A stretch of 23,479 nt of DNA from assembly GCA_038223165.1 (NCBI GenBank), contig JBBRHE010000030.1, positions 1-23,479 on the forward strand. The letters run 5' to 3'. Positions 1 through 10,900 of this stretch are shown here, piece after piece. This stretch comes from DASYHQ01 sp038223165 (GTDB taxonomy: Bacteria > Planctomycetota > Phycisphaerae > Tepidisphaerales > Tepidisphaeraceae). Position 1 is the stretch's first letter; each line of letters starts with the position of its first letter. Made by a program: the position numbers and the translations under genes. The notes under the pieces are model-generated. The model saw nothing but the letters and a program-made list of their open reading frames with translations, was not told where the DNA came from and did not search any database.

Positions 1-722
1 ACGGCGTGGCCCGCGCGACGGGTGAGGTCATCGCGTGGCTCAATTCCGACGATACGTATGCGCCCGGCGCCCTGAGGACCGTCGGGGAATTCTTTGCAGC
101 CCATCCGGACGTCGACGCGGTCTACGGTGATGCCGACTACATCGGTGAGGACGATCGCTTCATCGCAGAGTGCGTGCACCTGGAACCGTGGAGCCACCAC
201 CGGCTCGTGCACTACAGTGACTTCATCGTCCAACCGGCGTGCTTCTTTCGGAAGAAGGCGTTTGATGCAGTGGGTGGGCTGGACGTCGACGTGCACTTTC
301 CGATGGACTACGACCTGTGGCTGCGCATGGCGAACAACAGCGCGCGGTTCGCGTACGTGAAACAGAAGCTGGCGCACTTCCGATGGTTCGGTGAGAACAA
401 GACTGCCGTTGGGGGGATGACTCGCATGAACGAGATCAAACGCATCGCTGTTCGCGCCGGGGCGAGTGGGTTGCCTGCGTACAACAAACTGGAACTGATC
501 AACCTCTACCTGGCCGAGGCGCTGGGCGTGTCGGCTCCGTTCAAGCTCTCGACGGCGATTGGGAACGTCGCTAAGGCAACCGGTGTGTTGGTGACGAGCC
601 CACGAGCGATGAAGTCGATGTTCACACCACACGTGTGGCGAACCATCGCTGCGGGGCAAACCCTGCGGGCGTACGGGCGGCGCGTGCGGGCGGAGAGACA
701 ACGGGCCAAACCGAGCCCGTAG
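1..722 (+). CDS. Glycosyltransferase family 2, 3' part only
   Basis: This is the C-terminal part of a GT-A fold (family 2) glycosyltransferase, which transfers a sugar from a nucleotide-sugar donor, usually to a cell-surface polysaccharide. The reading frame is open from base 3 and the first residues read G-V-A-R-A-T-G-E, which in this family lies well inside the protein, so the true start is upstream of the window. The metal/donor-binding element is L-N-S-D-D about 13 residues in. The family's acceptor-side motif follows, with Q-P-A-C-F-F-R and then M-D-Y-D-L-W-L-R-M around residue 100. The C-terminal 90 residues are basic and lack a clear membrane helix. It ends in TAG only 12 bases from the convergent diguanylate cyclase gene, with no room for a separate terminator. 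Acceptor and sugar cannot be read from the fragment. Confidence 0.85.
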   Translation, partial: GVARATGEVIAWLNSDDTYAPGALRTVGEFFAAHPDVDAVYGDADYIGEDDRFIAECVHLEPWSHHRLVHYSDFIVQPACFFRKKAFDAVGGLDVDVHFPMDYDLWLRMANNSARFAYVKQKLAHFRWFGENKTAVGGMTRMNEIKRIAVRAGASGLPAYNKLELINLYLAEALGVSAPFKLSTAIGNVAKATGVLVTSPRAMKSMFTPHVWRTIAAGQTLRAYGRRVRAERQRAKPSP

Positions 723-734
723 CGGGAATTGGGA

Positions 735-1638
735 CTACGCGGCGCGCTCGATCACGGTCGTCACGTTCGCGCGTTCGACCCGATTGCGACCATTCGTCTT
801 CGCCGCGTACATCGCCTTGTCGGCGGCCTCGACAATCGCCGTCTCGACCACGCTTGCATCGCTTACCCCGAAACTGCACGTGACCTGCAGCCGATGGGTG
901 TTGTGCACAAACGAATGCCCCTCCACCGCGGCACGCATGCGCTCGGCGAGGCGCACGGCACCGTTCATGTCAACGCCGGGCGTGAGGATGACGAACTCCT
1001 CACCACCATAGCGGCACACGACGTCCTCCGTGCGGCTGACGTTCTGCATTAGCTGCGCCACACCCCGCAAGACCGTGTCGCCGAAGCCATGACCATGGGT
1101 GTCGTTGATCGACTTGAAGCGATCGATGTCGGCAAGGATGCAGCCCAGCGCCCCACCAGACCGTTTGACCTGCGCCAGTTCCGACGCCAGACGGTTGTCG
1201 AAGTAGGCGCGATTCCACATGCCTGTCAGCCCGTCGACCATCGCTCGCTGGGCGAGCAGGTCCAGCAGTTCCTTCGTCCGCAGGCAGGCCCGCACCCGCG
1301 CCTGTAGCTCGGCGACATCAAAGGGCTTGGTGACGTAATCGACGGCCCCCAGGTCGAGGCCTTTGATCTTGTCATCGGTCGCGGTCATGCCGGTTAGGAA
1401 AATCACCGGGATGGATGACAGCGACGAGTCGGACTTCAGCAGTCGGCAGACGTCAAAGCCGTTCTGGTCGGGCATCTCGACGTCAAGCAGGATGAGGTCA
1501 GGCTTCGTTGCGCGAGCCGCGTGCAAACCTTCTGTGCCGTCATAAGCCGAGTGAAACTCGATCGACTCTGCGACAAGCCGTGCGCGCACAGCAAGGTGCA
1601 TCATCTTCGAGTCATCAATCATCAGGACTTTGGACTTT

Positions 1639-1649
<11 letters not shown>
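735..1649 (-). CDS. Response regulator diguanylate cyclase (REC-GGDEF, PleD/WspR-like)
   Basis: This cytoplasmic protein of 304 residues makes cyclic di-GMP from two GTP under control of phosphorylation. Residues 7-125 form a receiver with the acidic pair I-D-D at 11-13, phospho-acceptor Asp56 (L-L-D-V-E-M-P), Thr86 and Lys108. Residues 135-300 form a GGDEF domain with an intact G-G-E-E-F at 215-219. An RxxD product-inhibition site (R-T-E-D, 206-209) lies five residues upstream, so feedback by c-di-GMP is expected. There is no second receiver, so the layout is nearer WspR than PleD. I chose the ATG at 1649 because GGAGG lies about 7 bases before it; an in-frame ATG ten codons earlier has no such site. 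The chosen start overlaps the end of the sensor kinase gene by 11 bases, implying translational coupling and a shared pathway. Confidence 0.93.
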
Positions 1650-4728
<3,079 letters not shown>

Positions 4729-4791
4729 GGTACGACAGCTCCAGCGGCGGCAAAGTCGATCACCTTTGACAAGCGTGCTCGGCACGGGTCC

Positions 4792-5388
4792 TTATGGCTT
4801 CTTCGCGTCGAACAGTGGACAACCAAAGATGGGTGCCTGAGACATTCCCGACGACGTGCCGTTCAACAACCCCACGAGGGAGTCAGCCGCCGGGTTGTCA
4901 CCTTCGTGCCCACGGGACTGGGTGATACCACCACGAAACAGCAGGTGCCCATCGCAGGAATAGAGCATGACATCGCCGGAGGTTTCAGCCCCAAAGCGAG
5001 TCGCCGCGCGACCGTCGAGATCGTGGAGAATCCGTACACCGGGCATTTCCAATGCCATTGCAGTCAGGTCGGTCGCCGTCCAACGTTCAGGCGCGCCCGG
5101 TGGATACATGAGCACGATGGTCGCTTCGACTGGACGTCGGGCCTGGTGCAGGACTTTTCTCAGTTCGACCAGGCTGGCGTGCGTACACGGACAACGCGGA
5201 TGCGCGAACATCACCACGGACGGCTTACCCGCAAAACGTTCGATCGACGTGCCTTGCGGCCAATCACTGGGCGCGTCCTTCCGAGCGCCGGGCGTTTGAT
5301 CGAAGCTGATCGCGAACGTCACGCCACAAGTGATGGCGACCACCCACACGAGCACCGCCAGCACGCTGAACAAGGTTTTGAAGGACAT
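4792..5388 (-). CDS. Membrane-anchored thioredoxin-fold protein, RedB-like
   Basis: This protein of 198 residues has one N-terminal membrane helix (about 5-28) and an exported thioredoxin-like domain. The redox-type motif is H-P-R-C-P-C-T-H at 63-70, so the two cysteines (66 and 68) are separated by a single proline rather than the usual two residues. A further Cys145 sits in the L-Y-S-C-D-G strand, and the C-terminus ends with F-G-C-P-L-F. This combination matches proteins annotated as RedB in planctomycetes and some other bacteria; their reaction is not established to my knowledge. The start at 5388 is supported by AGGAG five bases upstream, whereas an in-frame start 11 codons earlier lacks one. 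The sensor kinase begins 63 bases downstream, so co-transcription is possible. I would call it an envelope thiol protein of unknown substrate. Confidence 0.72.
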   Translation of the reverse strand: MSFKTLFSVLAVLVWVVAITCGVTFAISFDQTPGARKDAPSDWPQGTSIERFAGKPSVVMFAHPRCPCTHASLVELRKVLHQARRPVEATIVLMYPPGAPERWTATDLTAMALEMPGVRILHDLDGRAATRFGAETSGDVMLYSCDGHLLFRGGITQSRGHEGDNPAADSLVGLLNGTSSGMSQAPIFGCPLFDAKKP

Positions 5389-5575
5389 GCAGCTCCTGGC
5401 CGTGAGGGACTCTACGCGCAACGTGCAAACCCTCGACGAAGTGAGATCGGACTGCTCCAGAATCGACTTAACGGCTTTGGTAAGATTGAGCGTTATAGGA
5501 CCGGCGTGATAGGAGATCGGCTAGGCGAGTTGTGATGGAGACCGCACTGGGTGACCGTGTGGTCGACCGATATGA

Positions 5576-5611
5576 TGAGGCCCCCCCCCCGCTCAGATGA
5601 ACGCGGCCTCA
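5576..5611. repeat. Inverted repeat enclosing a C10/G10 homopolymer tract
   Basis: Seven-base arms TGAGGCC (5576-5582) and GGCCTCA (5605-5611) are perfectly complementary and enclose a 22-base loop. An uninterrupted run of ten C (5581-5590) begins in the last two bases of the left arm. It lies just past the pyrG stop codon and about 190 bases before the RedB-like start. No T-run follows on the minus strand, so it is at best a weak terminator for pyrG. I see no gene in the rest of the 5389-5636 gap. Confidence 0.4.
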
Positions 5612-5636
5612 GGATGACGAACAGCCCCTCGAGATT

Positions 5637-7394
5637 TTACACCGGCTGCTTCTCGCGCTTGCTCGCGCCGCTCTCGGCGTACGCCATGGCGGCCTTGACC
5701 AATCCTATGAACAGGGGCTGTGGAGTGAGTGGGCGGCTGGTCAACTCGGGGTGCGCCTGCGTGCCAATGAAGAACGGGTGGACTTCCTGTGACAGCTCAA
5801 GGATCTGCATGATCGGGTAGTCCGGCGCTTTGCCGCTAAAGATCATGCCGTGCTCTTCCAGTTGTGGCACGTACTTCGGGTCGACCTCGTAACGATGGCG
5901 GAAGCGCAGCCGGATCTTTTCGGCATTGTTGAACAGCCGCGAGGCGAGCGTGTTGGGCTTGACCAGCACGTCCTTGCCACCCAGGCGCATGTTGCCACCG
6001 AGGCCTTCGATCTTCTTCTGTTCGGGGAGAATGTCGATGACAGGGTTGCGACAACCCGGAGCGAACTCGGTGCTGTTGGCGTCGGCAATGCCCACGACGT
6101 TGCGTGCGTATTCGATGACGGCCATCTGGAAGCCTAAACACAGGCCCAGGTAAGGCACCTTAGCTTCACGAGCGTAACGAATACATTCGATCTTGCCCTC
6201 GGTGCCGCGCACACCGAACCCACCGGGCACGATGATGCCGTGGCAATCACCGAGGCGTTTGACAACGTTGGCAGGGTCGATCGCGGTGGTGTCGAGCCAT
6301 TTAAAGTTGACGTTCACACCGAGGTGTACACCGCAGTGCTCACCGGCCTTGATGATGCTGGCGTACGCGTCGCGCAGGCTCGTGTACTTACCGGTGACGG
6401 CCAGCGTCACGTCCTTGGTCGCCTTGCCGATGCGGTCGGTGAACCAGCGCCAGTTCATGCGGGCATGGTCCTCCACGCGTGTGTCAACACGGTCGTGCAG
6501 GTCCAGCATCTTGAGGACCTCGCGGTCCATGCCGGCGTCGCGCAGAGCCTCGGGAATCGTGTAGATGCTCTCGACGTCGTGCATCGTCACTACGCGCTTC
6601 ATCGGCACGTTCGTGTACATGCTGATCTTCTCGCGGACCTTGTCTTTGACGGGATTGCTCGCGCGACAAGCGATGATGTCAGGCATGATGCCGACTTCCA
6701 TCAGCCGTTTGATGCCCAACTGAGCGGCCTTGGACTTCTGTTCACCCAGCGCGCCGGGTTCGAGGACGTACGTGAGCGCGACGAAGATGACCGAACCTTC
6801 ACCTTCCTCGTAAGCCAACTGTCGACACGCCTCGAGATAGAACGAGTTTTCGTAGTCACCGACCGTGCCCCCAACCTCGACGAAGATCACATCGGCGTTG
6901 GTCTTGGCGGCCAGCTCGCGCAGGCGCAGCTTCACCTCACCGACGACGTGGGGAATAACCTGCACGTCGCGCCCGAGATAGCCTCCTTCACGTTCCTTCT
7001 TCAGGACGCCCGAGAGAATCTGACCGTTGGTCGTGTAGTTGCTGGCCGACAGGTTGATGTCGAGCAGACGCTCGTACGTGCCCAGGTCCATGTCGGTCTC
7101 CATGCCGTCGTCCAGCACGAACACCTCGCCATGGCGGTACGGGTTGAGCGTGCCGCTGTCGATGTTGAGGTACCCCTCCATCTTGATCGGCGCAACGACA
7201 AGTCCCTTATCCTTCATGAGCTTGGCCAGCGACGAGCTGAAGATGCCCTTGCCCAGCCCGCTCATGACGGTGCCGACGACGATCACGTACTTGTGATGTC
7301 CCTTGCGATAGCCCTGTGGCATCGGCGTGTAAAACTCGGTCTCTTCGCCACCGGTCGATTGGCCAATCTTGGCGAGCAGCTCTTCGTTGGTCAT
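5637..7394 (-). CDS. pyrG: CTP synthase (glutamine-hydrolysing), divergent type
   Basis: This enzyme makes CTP from UTP, ATP and glutamine-derived ammonia. At 585 residues it is about 40 longer than E. coli PyrG, mostly from a roughly 34-residue N-terminal extension. The synthetase half has the P-loop-like G-T-V-M-S-G-L-G-K-G (41-50), Mg-site Asp103 (T-D-M-D-L-G) and Glu173 (V-E-V-G-G-T-V-G-D). The glutaminase half has nucleophile Cys419 (G-L-C-L-G-F-Q) and the His548/Glu550 pair (H-P-E). Catalysis therefore looks intact. Other signatures differ from the usual family: K-M-E-G-Y-L-N-I-D replaces the common K-x-D-P-Y-I-N-V-D, and the UTP/CTP-contacting K-T-K-P-T-Q is K-S-K-A-A-Q (220-225). The ATG at 7394 has no clear ribosome-binding site and is preceded by a long hairpin. 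It lies downstream of kdsB, whose enzyme uses CTP. Confidence 0.93.
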   Translation of the reverse strand: MTNEELLAKIGQSTGGEETEFYTPMPQGYRKGHHKYVIVVGTVMSGLGKGIFSSSLAKLMKDKGLVVAPIKMEGYLNIDSGTLNPYRHGEVFVLDDGMETDMDLGTYERLLDINLSASNYTTNGQILSGVLKKEREGGYLGRDVQVIPHVVGEVKLRLRELAAKTNADVIFVEVGGTVGDYENSFYLEACRQLAYEEGEGSVIFVALTYVLEPGALGEQKSKAAQLGIKRLMEVGIMPDIIACRASNPVKDKVREKISMYTNVPMKRVVTMHDVESIYTIPEALRDAGMDREVLKMLDLHDRVDTRVEDHARMNWRWFTDRIGKATKDVTLAVTGKYTSLRDAYASIIKAGEHCGVHLGVNVNFKWLDTTAIDPANVVKRLGDCHGIIVPGGFGVRGTEGKIECIRYAREAKVPYLGLCLGFQMAVIEYARNVVGIADANSTEFAPGCRNPVIDILPEQKKIEGLGGNMRLGGKDVLVKPNTLASRLFNNAEKIRLRFRHRYEVDPKYVPQLEEHGMIFSGKAPDYPIMQILELSQEVHPFFIGTQAHPELTSRPLTPQPLFIGLVKAAMAYAESGASKREKQPV

Positions 7395-7401
7395 TTCGTG
7401 T

Positions 7402-7487
7402 TAGTAGGCAGTAAGAGGTAGGCAGTAGGCAGGAAAGGCGAAGGGCTCGCATTTTCCTGCCTACTGCCTACTGCCTACCGCCTACTC
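7402..7487. repeat. GTAGGCA heptamer inverted repeat (long hairpin) between kdsB and pyrG
   Basis: The perfect 19-base arms are at 7418-7436 and 7453-7471, with a 16-base loop that itself can pair GCGA with TCGC. Outside them, 7403-7417 and 7472-7486 pair imperfectly, giving a helix of about 34 base pairs. The arms consist of repeats of the heptamer GTAGGCA; on the minus strand four near-identical copies stand in tandem. One arm runs into kdsB and supplies its last codons and TAG stop. The other arm lies 7 bases from the pyrG start. It could end kdsB transcripts, fold in the pyrG leader, or be a dispersed repeat; no T-run follows, so a simple intrinsic terminator is less likely. Confidence 0.9.
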
Positions 7488-8218
7488 TCCTTAAATCTCT
7501 TCACAAACTCGTCGTACTGTTCTTTCGTATCCACACCGTGCGTCGCGCGGTCTACTACGTGCACGTACATCGAGCAGCCGTGCTCAAGGGCACGCAGTTG
7601 CTCAAGTTTCTCAGTCAGTTCCAGGGGCGTTGGTGGCCAGGCAGCGTAGCGCAATAGAAAGTCCTTGCGATACGCGTAAATGCCCAGATGCAGATAATAC
7701 GCCGCGTTGCCCTCAAAGGTCGCTTCCCGACGAAACGGGATCGGTGACCGCGAAAAATAGACCGCCCTGCCATCGGGGCCGAACACAATCTTTACCAAGT
7801 TCGGGTTCGTGACATCGGCATCATCCCTGAACCGCGTCGCCGCGGTCGCCATGTCATCTTTTGATGTCTCCAAACGATGCACGAGTGCATCAATCGTCTC
7901 CGGCTCAATTTCCGGCTCGTCTCCCTGCACGTTGACGACGATGTCCACGTCATCCCCCAGCCCACGCGCCACCTCCGCGATGCGGTCGGTGCCACTGGGA
8001 TGGGTTAGTGACGTCATCACGCACGTCGTCTCGAACTGTCGCAAAGCAGCGACGATCCGTTCGTCGTCCGTCGCAACCATCACCTTGCACACCCGCGTGC
8101 ACCGTTTTGCTCGATCCACCACATGCTGAACGAGCGGCCTGCCCGTATCGGCGGCGAGAATTTTGGCGGTAAAGCGGGTGGATCCGAACCGGGCGGGGAT
8201 GACAACAATTGCAGCCAA
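7475..8218 (-). CDS. kdsB: 3-deoxy-manno-octulosonate cytidylyltransferase (CMP-KDO synthetase)
   Basis: The enzyme activates KDO as CMP-KDO in the cytoplasm for addition to lipid A, so it points to an LPS-bearing outer membrane. The 247-residue length is normal. Signature segments are I-P-A-R-F-G-S-T-R (7-15), S-G-T-D-R (75-79), V-Q-G-D-E-P (97-102), L-E-L-T-E-K-L-E-Q-L-R (199-209) and G-V-D-T (228-231). The usual F-P-G-K of the first loop reads F-T-A-K here. The start is TTG: it places I-P-A-R where the family has it, no ATG lies in frame between it and the upstream stop, and a near-consensus promoter sits about 40 bases before it. The last codons (S-R-R) and the TAG stop are contributed by the heptamer repeat shared with the pyrG leader. 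Confidence 0.95.
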   Translation of the reverse strand: MAAIVVIPARFGSTRFTAKILAADTGRPLVQHVVDRAKRCTRVCKVMVATDDERIVAALRQFETTCVMTSLTHPSGTDRIAEVARGLGDDVDIVVNVQGDEPEIEPETIDALVHRLETSKDDMATAATRFRDDADVTNPNLVKIVFGPDGRAVYFSRSPIPFRREATFEGNAAYYLHLGIYAYRKDFLLRYAAWPPTPLELTEKLEQLRALEHGCSMYVHVVDRATHGVDTKEQYDEFVKRFKESRR

Positions 8219-8265
8219 AGTCGTCTCGAAAAGGGAACGGCAGACGGCTAATGAACTGCAGAGCG

Positions 8266-8294
8266 AATGTACAGGACGAGTGCAGACCTGTCAA
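8266..8294 (-). promoter_or_regulatory. Sigma70-type promoter for kdsB
   Basis: On the minus strand a perfect TTGACA (8294-8289) is followed by a 17-base spacer and TACATT (8271-8266; four of six matches to TATAAT). Transcription would start near 8259, giving a leader of about 40 bases before the TTG start of kdsB. It lies in the gap after comF and is the best promoter match I found in the window. Confidence 0.6.
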
Positions 8295-8331
8295 TTTCAG
8301 ATGAGGATCGCGCTACCGGATGCCTAAAGCG

Positions 8332-9108
8332 TCAGATAACCTCAAAACCACGCCCGTCCGGGTCGGCAATCGCGAGCGTGATGGCATTGATACACGCTGG
8401 CTTGGCCGGCACAATCGTCCGCGCGACCGACTGCAGTGTCGCAGCGGTTGTCAGCACGTCGTCTACGATCGTCACCCGCAGGCCGGTGACATCCTTTGGA
8501 CGGATCAACCCGAACGCATGCCGAAGGTTTTCCGCTCGTTTGGCCCGCCCGTGGACATGCGTCTGGGTATCCGTAGCACGCAGTCGAACGACGGGTCGAA
8601 CTACTTGCAACTTGTGGCGTGACCATCGCTTGGCGATCCGGTTCGCGATGACGTCCGCCTGGTTGAACCCGCGCTTGATGTGCCGCCACCAGTGCAACGG
8701 AACGGGCAACAGCACGTCCGTCTCAGCCAACACACGATCCGCCCGGCCACTGGCGAGCAGTGCATCGGTCAAGCGCTCGGCGATCGGCCATTTGCCGTGG
8801 TACTTGGCACGATGGACGAGGTGCTTCAGGGGATCGCTGAGCGTCCCCAGCCGGATGATCCGTTCAAAGTGCGAGATGCCCGCCCCTTCGCACCAGGGAC
8901 AGGGCATGCCATCCTCGGCCAACGGCATCGCACAGCATTCGCAACGGCCGGCGTGCTGCAGGCCGACTAATTGCTCGTTGCAAGCCGAACAAAGAAACTG
9001 ACCATGCTTGGCTGACGCCTCGCACGACGCGCACGTCGCGGGATAGCAGAGATGGAGCACATCCCCACCCAGTCGTCGGACTTGCGAGATGACCGGGCCG
9101 ATCCCCAT
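8332..9108 (-). CDS. ComF-family phosphoribosyltransferase-like protein with double zinc ribbon
   Basis: This protein of 258 residues has a cysteine-rich N-terminus and a type I phosphoribosyltransferase fold. Zinc-ribbon cysteines are at 26/29, 40/43, 56/58/59 and 70/73. The conserved L-P-V-P-L-H-W-x-R-x-x-x-R-G-F-N-Q-A stretch lies at 134-151 and the PRPP-binding loop V-D-D-V-L-T-T-A at 215-222. ComF supports DNA uptake in naturally competent bacteria, but homologues occur widely in species not known to be competent, and the small molecule used is uncertain. I chose the ATG at 9108; a TTG at 9126 would add six residues, and neither has a convincing ribosome-binding site. No other competence gene is nearby. 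Confidence 0.88.
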   Translation of the reverse strand: MGIGPVISQVRRLGGDVLHLCYPATCASCEASAKHGQFLCSACNEQLVGLQHAGRCECCAMPLAEDGMPCPWCEGAGISHFERIIRLGTLSDPLKHLVHRAKYHGKWPIAERLTDALLASGRADRVLAETDVLLPVPLHWWRHIKRGFNQADVIANRIAKRWSRHKLQVVRPVVRLRATDTQTHVHGRAKRAENLRHAFGLIRPKDVTGLRVTIVDDVLTTAATLQSVARTIVPAKPACINAITLAIADPDGRGFEVI

Positions 9109-9150
9109 AGAGAACCAGACTACCAAACGATCGCAAACTTAGGAAAAACT

Positions 9151-10161
9151 TCAGCGATTCGCGTCAAAGTAAAACTTTGCGACATCACGGTACATGCTTG
9201 GGATTGCTTCTAGTGGCACAGGCACGCCAGACGAAGGAGCGATTTCCCGACCGTCAGATCGAACCGTCCCCGATGGCTTGATGATGCCGGGACTTACGCG
9301 ATCGTTCGACGAAACCCCTGTCCCATCGCTGAGGACAACCTGTGGTTGCCCACTGCCCCGCGCGATGCGAGACGCATTGGCATCCGTTAAGTCGGGCGCT
9401 TGTCCGGGTGCGTTATCAGCAGGATTGGCCGACGCCGGGTCAGTGGACGTGCTCATGCCCATCCCGGAGCCATCGCTCGTGTTGCCAGTGGCTTCGCGAC
9501 CACCGCGAACCGCAGAGGCATTCGCGGGGTCAGAGGAGGGGTCGATTGATCGATCAACGGACTGAGCACCTCCCGGCGGCCGGGTCGAGGTTCGTTCACC
9601 ACGTGCCTGCTGAAGGTCGTCGTCTACCGAAACACCAGTGAAGCCACTCGTTCGGTTCTGCTCGCCAGTCGCCATCGCGTCACCGGGTTTAACGGTCATC
9701 GCCGACAGGACGAGCGCAATCGCGCTGACCAGGCCGATACCACTCCACGCGCGCGCACCAAACCGCTGCAATAGCACATCACCAGGCCGCAGCGATGCCG
9801 CACGCCGATGCGCCTGCATCACCACCAGTTTCGCCCAGGGGTCGGTTGATGCCCGCATGGTCAGCGCGGTCGCGAGCAGATCATGAAGTTTCAACTGCCG
9901 ATCGGCTTCGCTGGTTGTATCCAATAGTGTCGGGTGTCTCACAAAGCCGTGAAGCACGCCTGCGATCGCGCCGAGCGCGATTGCCGACATGGCGATGCCG
10001 GCGCCATCGAGTTGTCGCCACAACATCACGCCAGCAAGCGATGCCCCTGCGATCGCACCGATCGCGATTCCAAGCCCGGCCGACTCGACAACACGCCACG
10101 CAACCCGGCGTCGATGGACGGCCTGAAGGAAGCGGTCGAGTTGGTCAGTCGGCCCACGCAT
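9151..10161 (-). CDS. Uncharacterised membrane protein with long low-complexity tail
   Basis: I do not recognise a characterised family. The 336-residue product has two membrane helices close to the N-terminus (about 27-47 and 55-73) and a cytoplasmic-type loop with D-R-Q-L-K-L-H-D-L-L-A-T-A-L at 87-100. A third helix is at about 139-156. From about 160 to 315 the chain is low complexity, rich in Ser, Asp, Gly, Pro, Asn and Thr. The last 17 residues become ordered again (I-P-S-M-Y-R-D-V-A-K-F-Y-F). The loop-then-helix arrangement and the Y-R-D-x-x-x-x-Y-F tail recall planctomycete membrane proteins found near MoxR/Bat operons, but that link is only an impression. The ATG at 10161 follows the TPR gene by 22 bases, so the two are probably co-transcribed. 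With three helices, the disordered stretch would lie on the side opposite the N-terminus. Confidence 0.75.
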   Translation of the reverse strand: MRGPTDQLDRFLQAVHRRRVAWRVVESAGLGIAIGAIAGASLAGVMLWRQLDGAGIAMSAIALGAIAGVLHGFVRHPTLLDTTSEADRQLKLHDLLATALTMRASTDPWAKLVVMQAHRRAASLRPGDVLLQRFGARAWSGIGLVSAIALVLSAMTVKPGDAMATGEQNRTSGFTGVSVDDDLQQARGERTSTRPPGGAQSVDRSIDPSSDPANASAVRGGREATGNTSDGSGMGMSTSTDPASANPADNAPGQAPDLTDANASRIARGSGQPQVVLSDGTGVSSNDRVSPGIIKPSGTVRSDGREIAPSSGVPVPLEAIPSMYRDVAKFYFDANR

Positions 10162-10183
10162 TTTGTGGTTTTGCGAGTCGCAC

Positions 10184-10867
10184 CTATCCGCCGGTGCCTT
10201 TCAACTCGTCCACCGCCTGCCGCAGGCAGTCCAGATGGGGGTTGATCTCCAAGGCGTGCTTGTAATGTTTAATGGCTTGATCGTTCTCACCGAGATGCGC
10301 ATGGCAGTGGCCGAGGCCGGCCCAGGCGCCGAAATGGTCGGGCATCAGTTCGACGGCGCGATGGCAATCGTCGATCGAAGCCCGAAATTCTTCGCGAAGA
10401 TAGTGGACGATTGCCCGCTGGTTGTATGCCTCGGCGAACTTGCTATCGAGTTCAATGGCTTGCGCGAAATGCTGTTCGGCAGTCTCAAGGTCGCGATTGT
10501 TTAAGCTTTCAAGCCCTGCCAGCAGTTTCTTGTGTGCAGCAGGCTCACCCAGACGAAACCAGATCGACCACAGGGCATGCTCGGCCATTTGGTTGACCAC
10601 CGGATCGGGGTCACGCAGTTGGCGAGCCAGATCACAGATGCACTTGCGTCCTCCCACAAGGCTTAAGGCCAGCGCCGCGACCTTGCGAACGTCACATTGC
10701 GAGCACGAGAGCAGATCCGTGATTTCCCGCGGAGTCCAGCGCGTGCGAAGCAGCGTGCATAGACCCTGCAGGTCGCGCGATTTTAGCAGGGGTTGTACTG
10801 CTTCGAGGAAGTTTGCGGGATCGATGGACGACACTACATTCACCGCAAGGACAGTAGGCAGGCCCAA
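10184..10867 (-). CDS. HEAT-like and TPR-repeat protein
   Basis: This soluble protein of about 227 residues has two repeat regions and no signal peptide. Residues 35-108 look like HEAT/Armadillo helices (for example D-V-R-K-V-A-A-L-A-L-S-L-V-G and L-R-D-P-D-P-V-V-N-Q-M-A-E-H-A-L-W). Residues about 110-211 form three tetratricopeptide repeats with the usual W/Y-x-x-x-G/A-x-x-x-x pattern and spaced Ala/Pro positions. Such repeats mediate protein-protein contacts; the partner is unknown. The frame opens with a TTG at 10867. A GTG at 10843 or 10834 is an equally reasonable start, and the first 12-15 residues should be treated as uncertain. It is flanked on the same strand by a small lipoprotein (upstream) and the low-complexity membrane protein (downstream). 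Confidence 0.82.
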   Translation of the reverse strand: MGLPTVLAVNVVSSIDPANFLEAVQPLLKSRDLQGLCTLLRTRWTPREITDLLSCSQCDVRKVAALALSLVGGRKCICDLARQLRDPDPVVNQMAEHALWSIWFRLGEPAAHKKLLAGLESLNNRDLETAEQHFAQAIELDSKFAEAYNQRAIVHYLREEFRASIDDCHRAVELMPDHFGAWAGLGHCHAHLGENDQAIKHYKHALEINPHLDCLRQAVDELKGTGG

Positions 10868-10900
10868 CCGGCGGTTCTATAGCCGGTAAACACCCGGCCA

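Noticed and set aside
6240..7421. Long open frame on the plus strand opposite pyrG
   Set aside because: It is antisense to a clear CTP synthase; the open frame follows from GC-rich codon use, and its translation (Val/His/Asp-rich) has no domain character.
10852..10863. Single CAGTAGGCAGG near the TPR gene start
   Set aside because: It matches one heptamer of the 7402-7487 repeat, but there is only one copy and no partner arm, so chance is likely.
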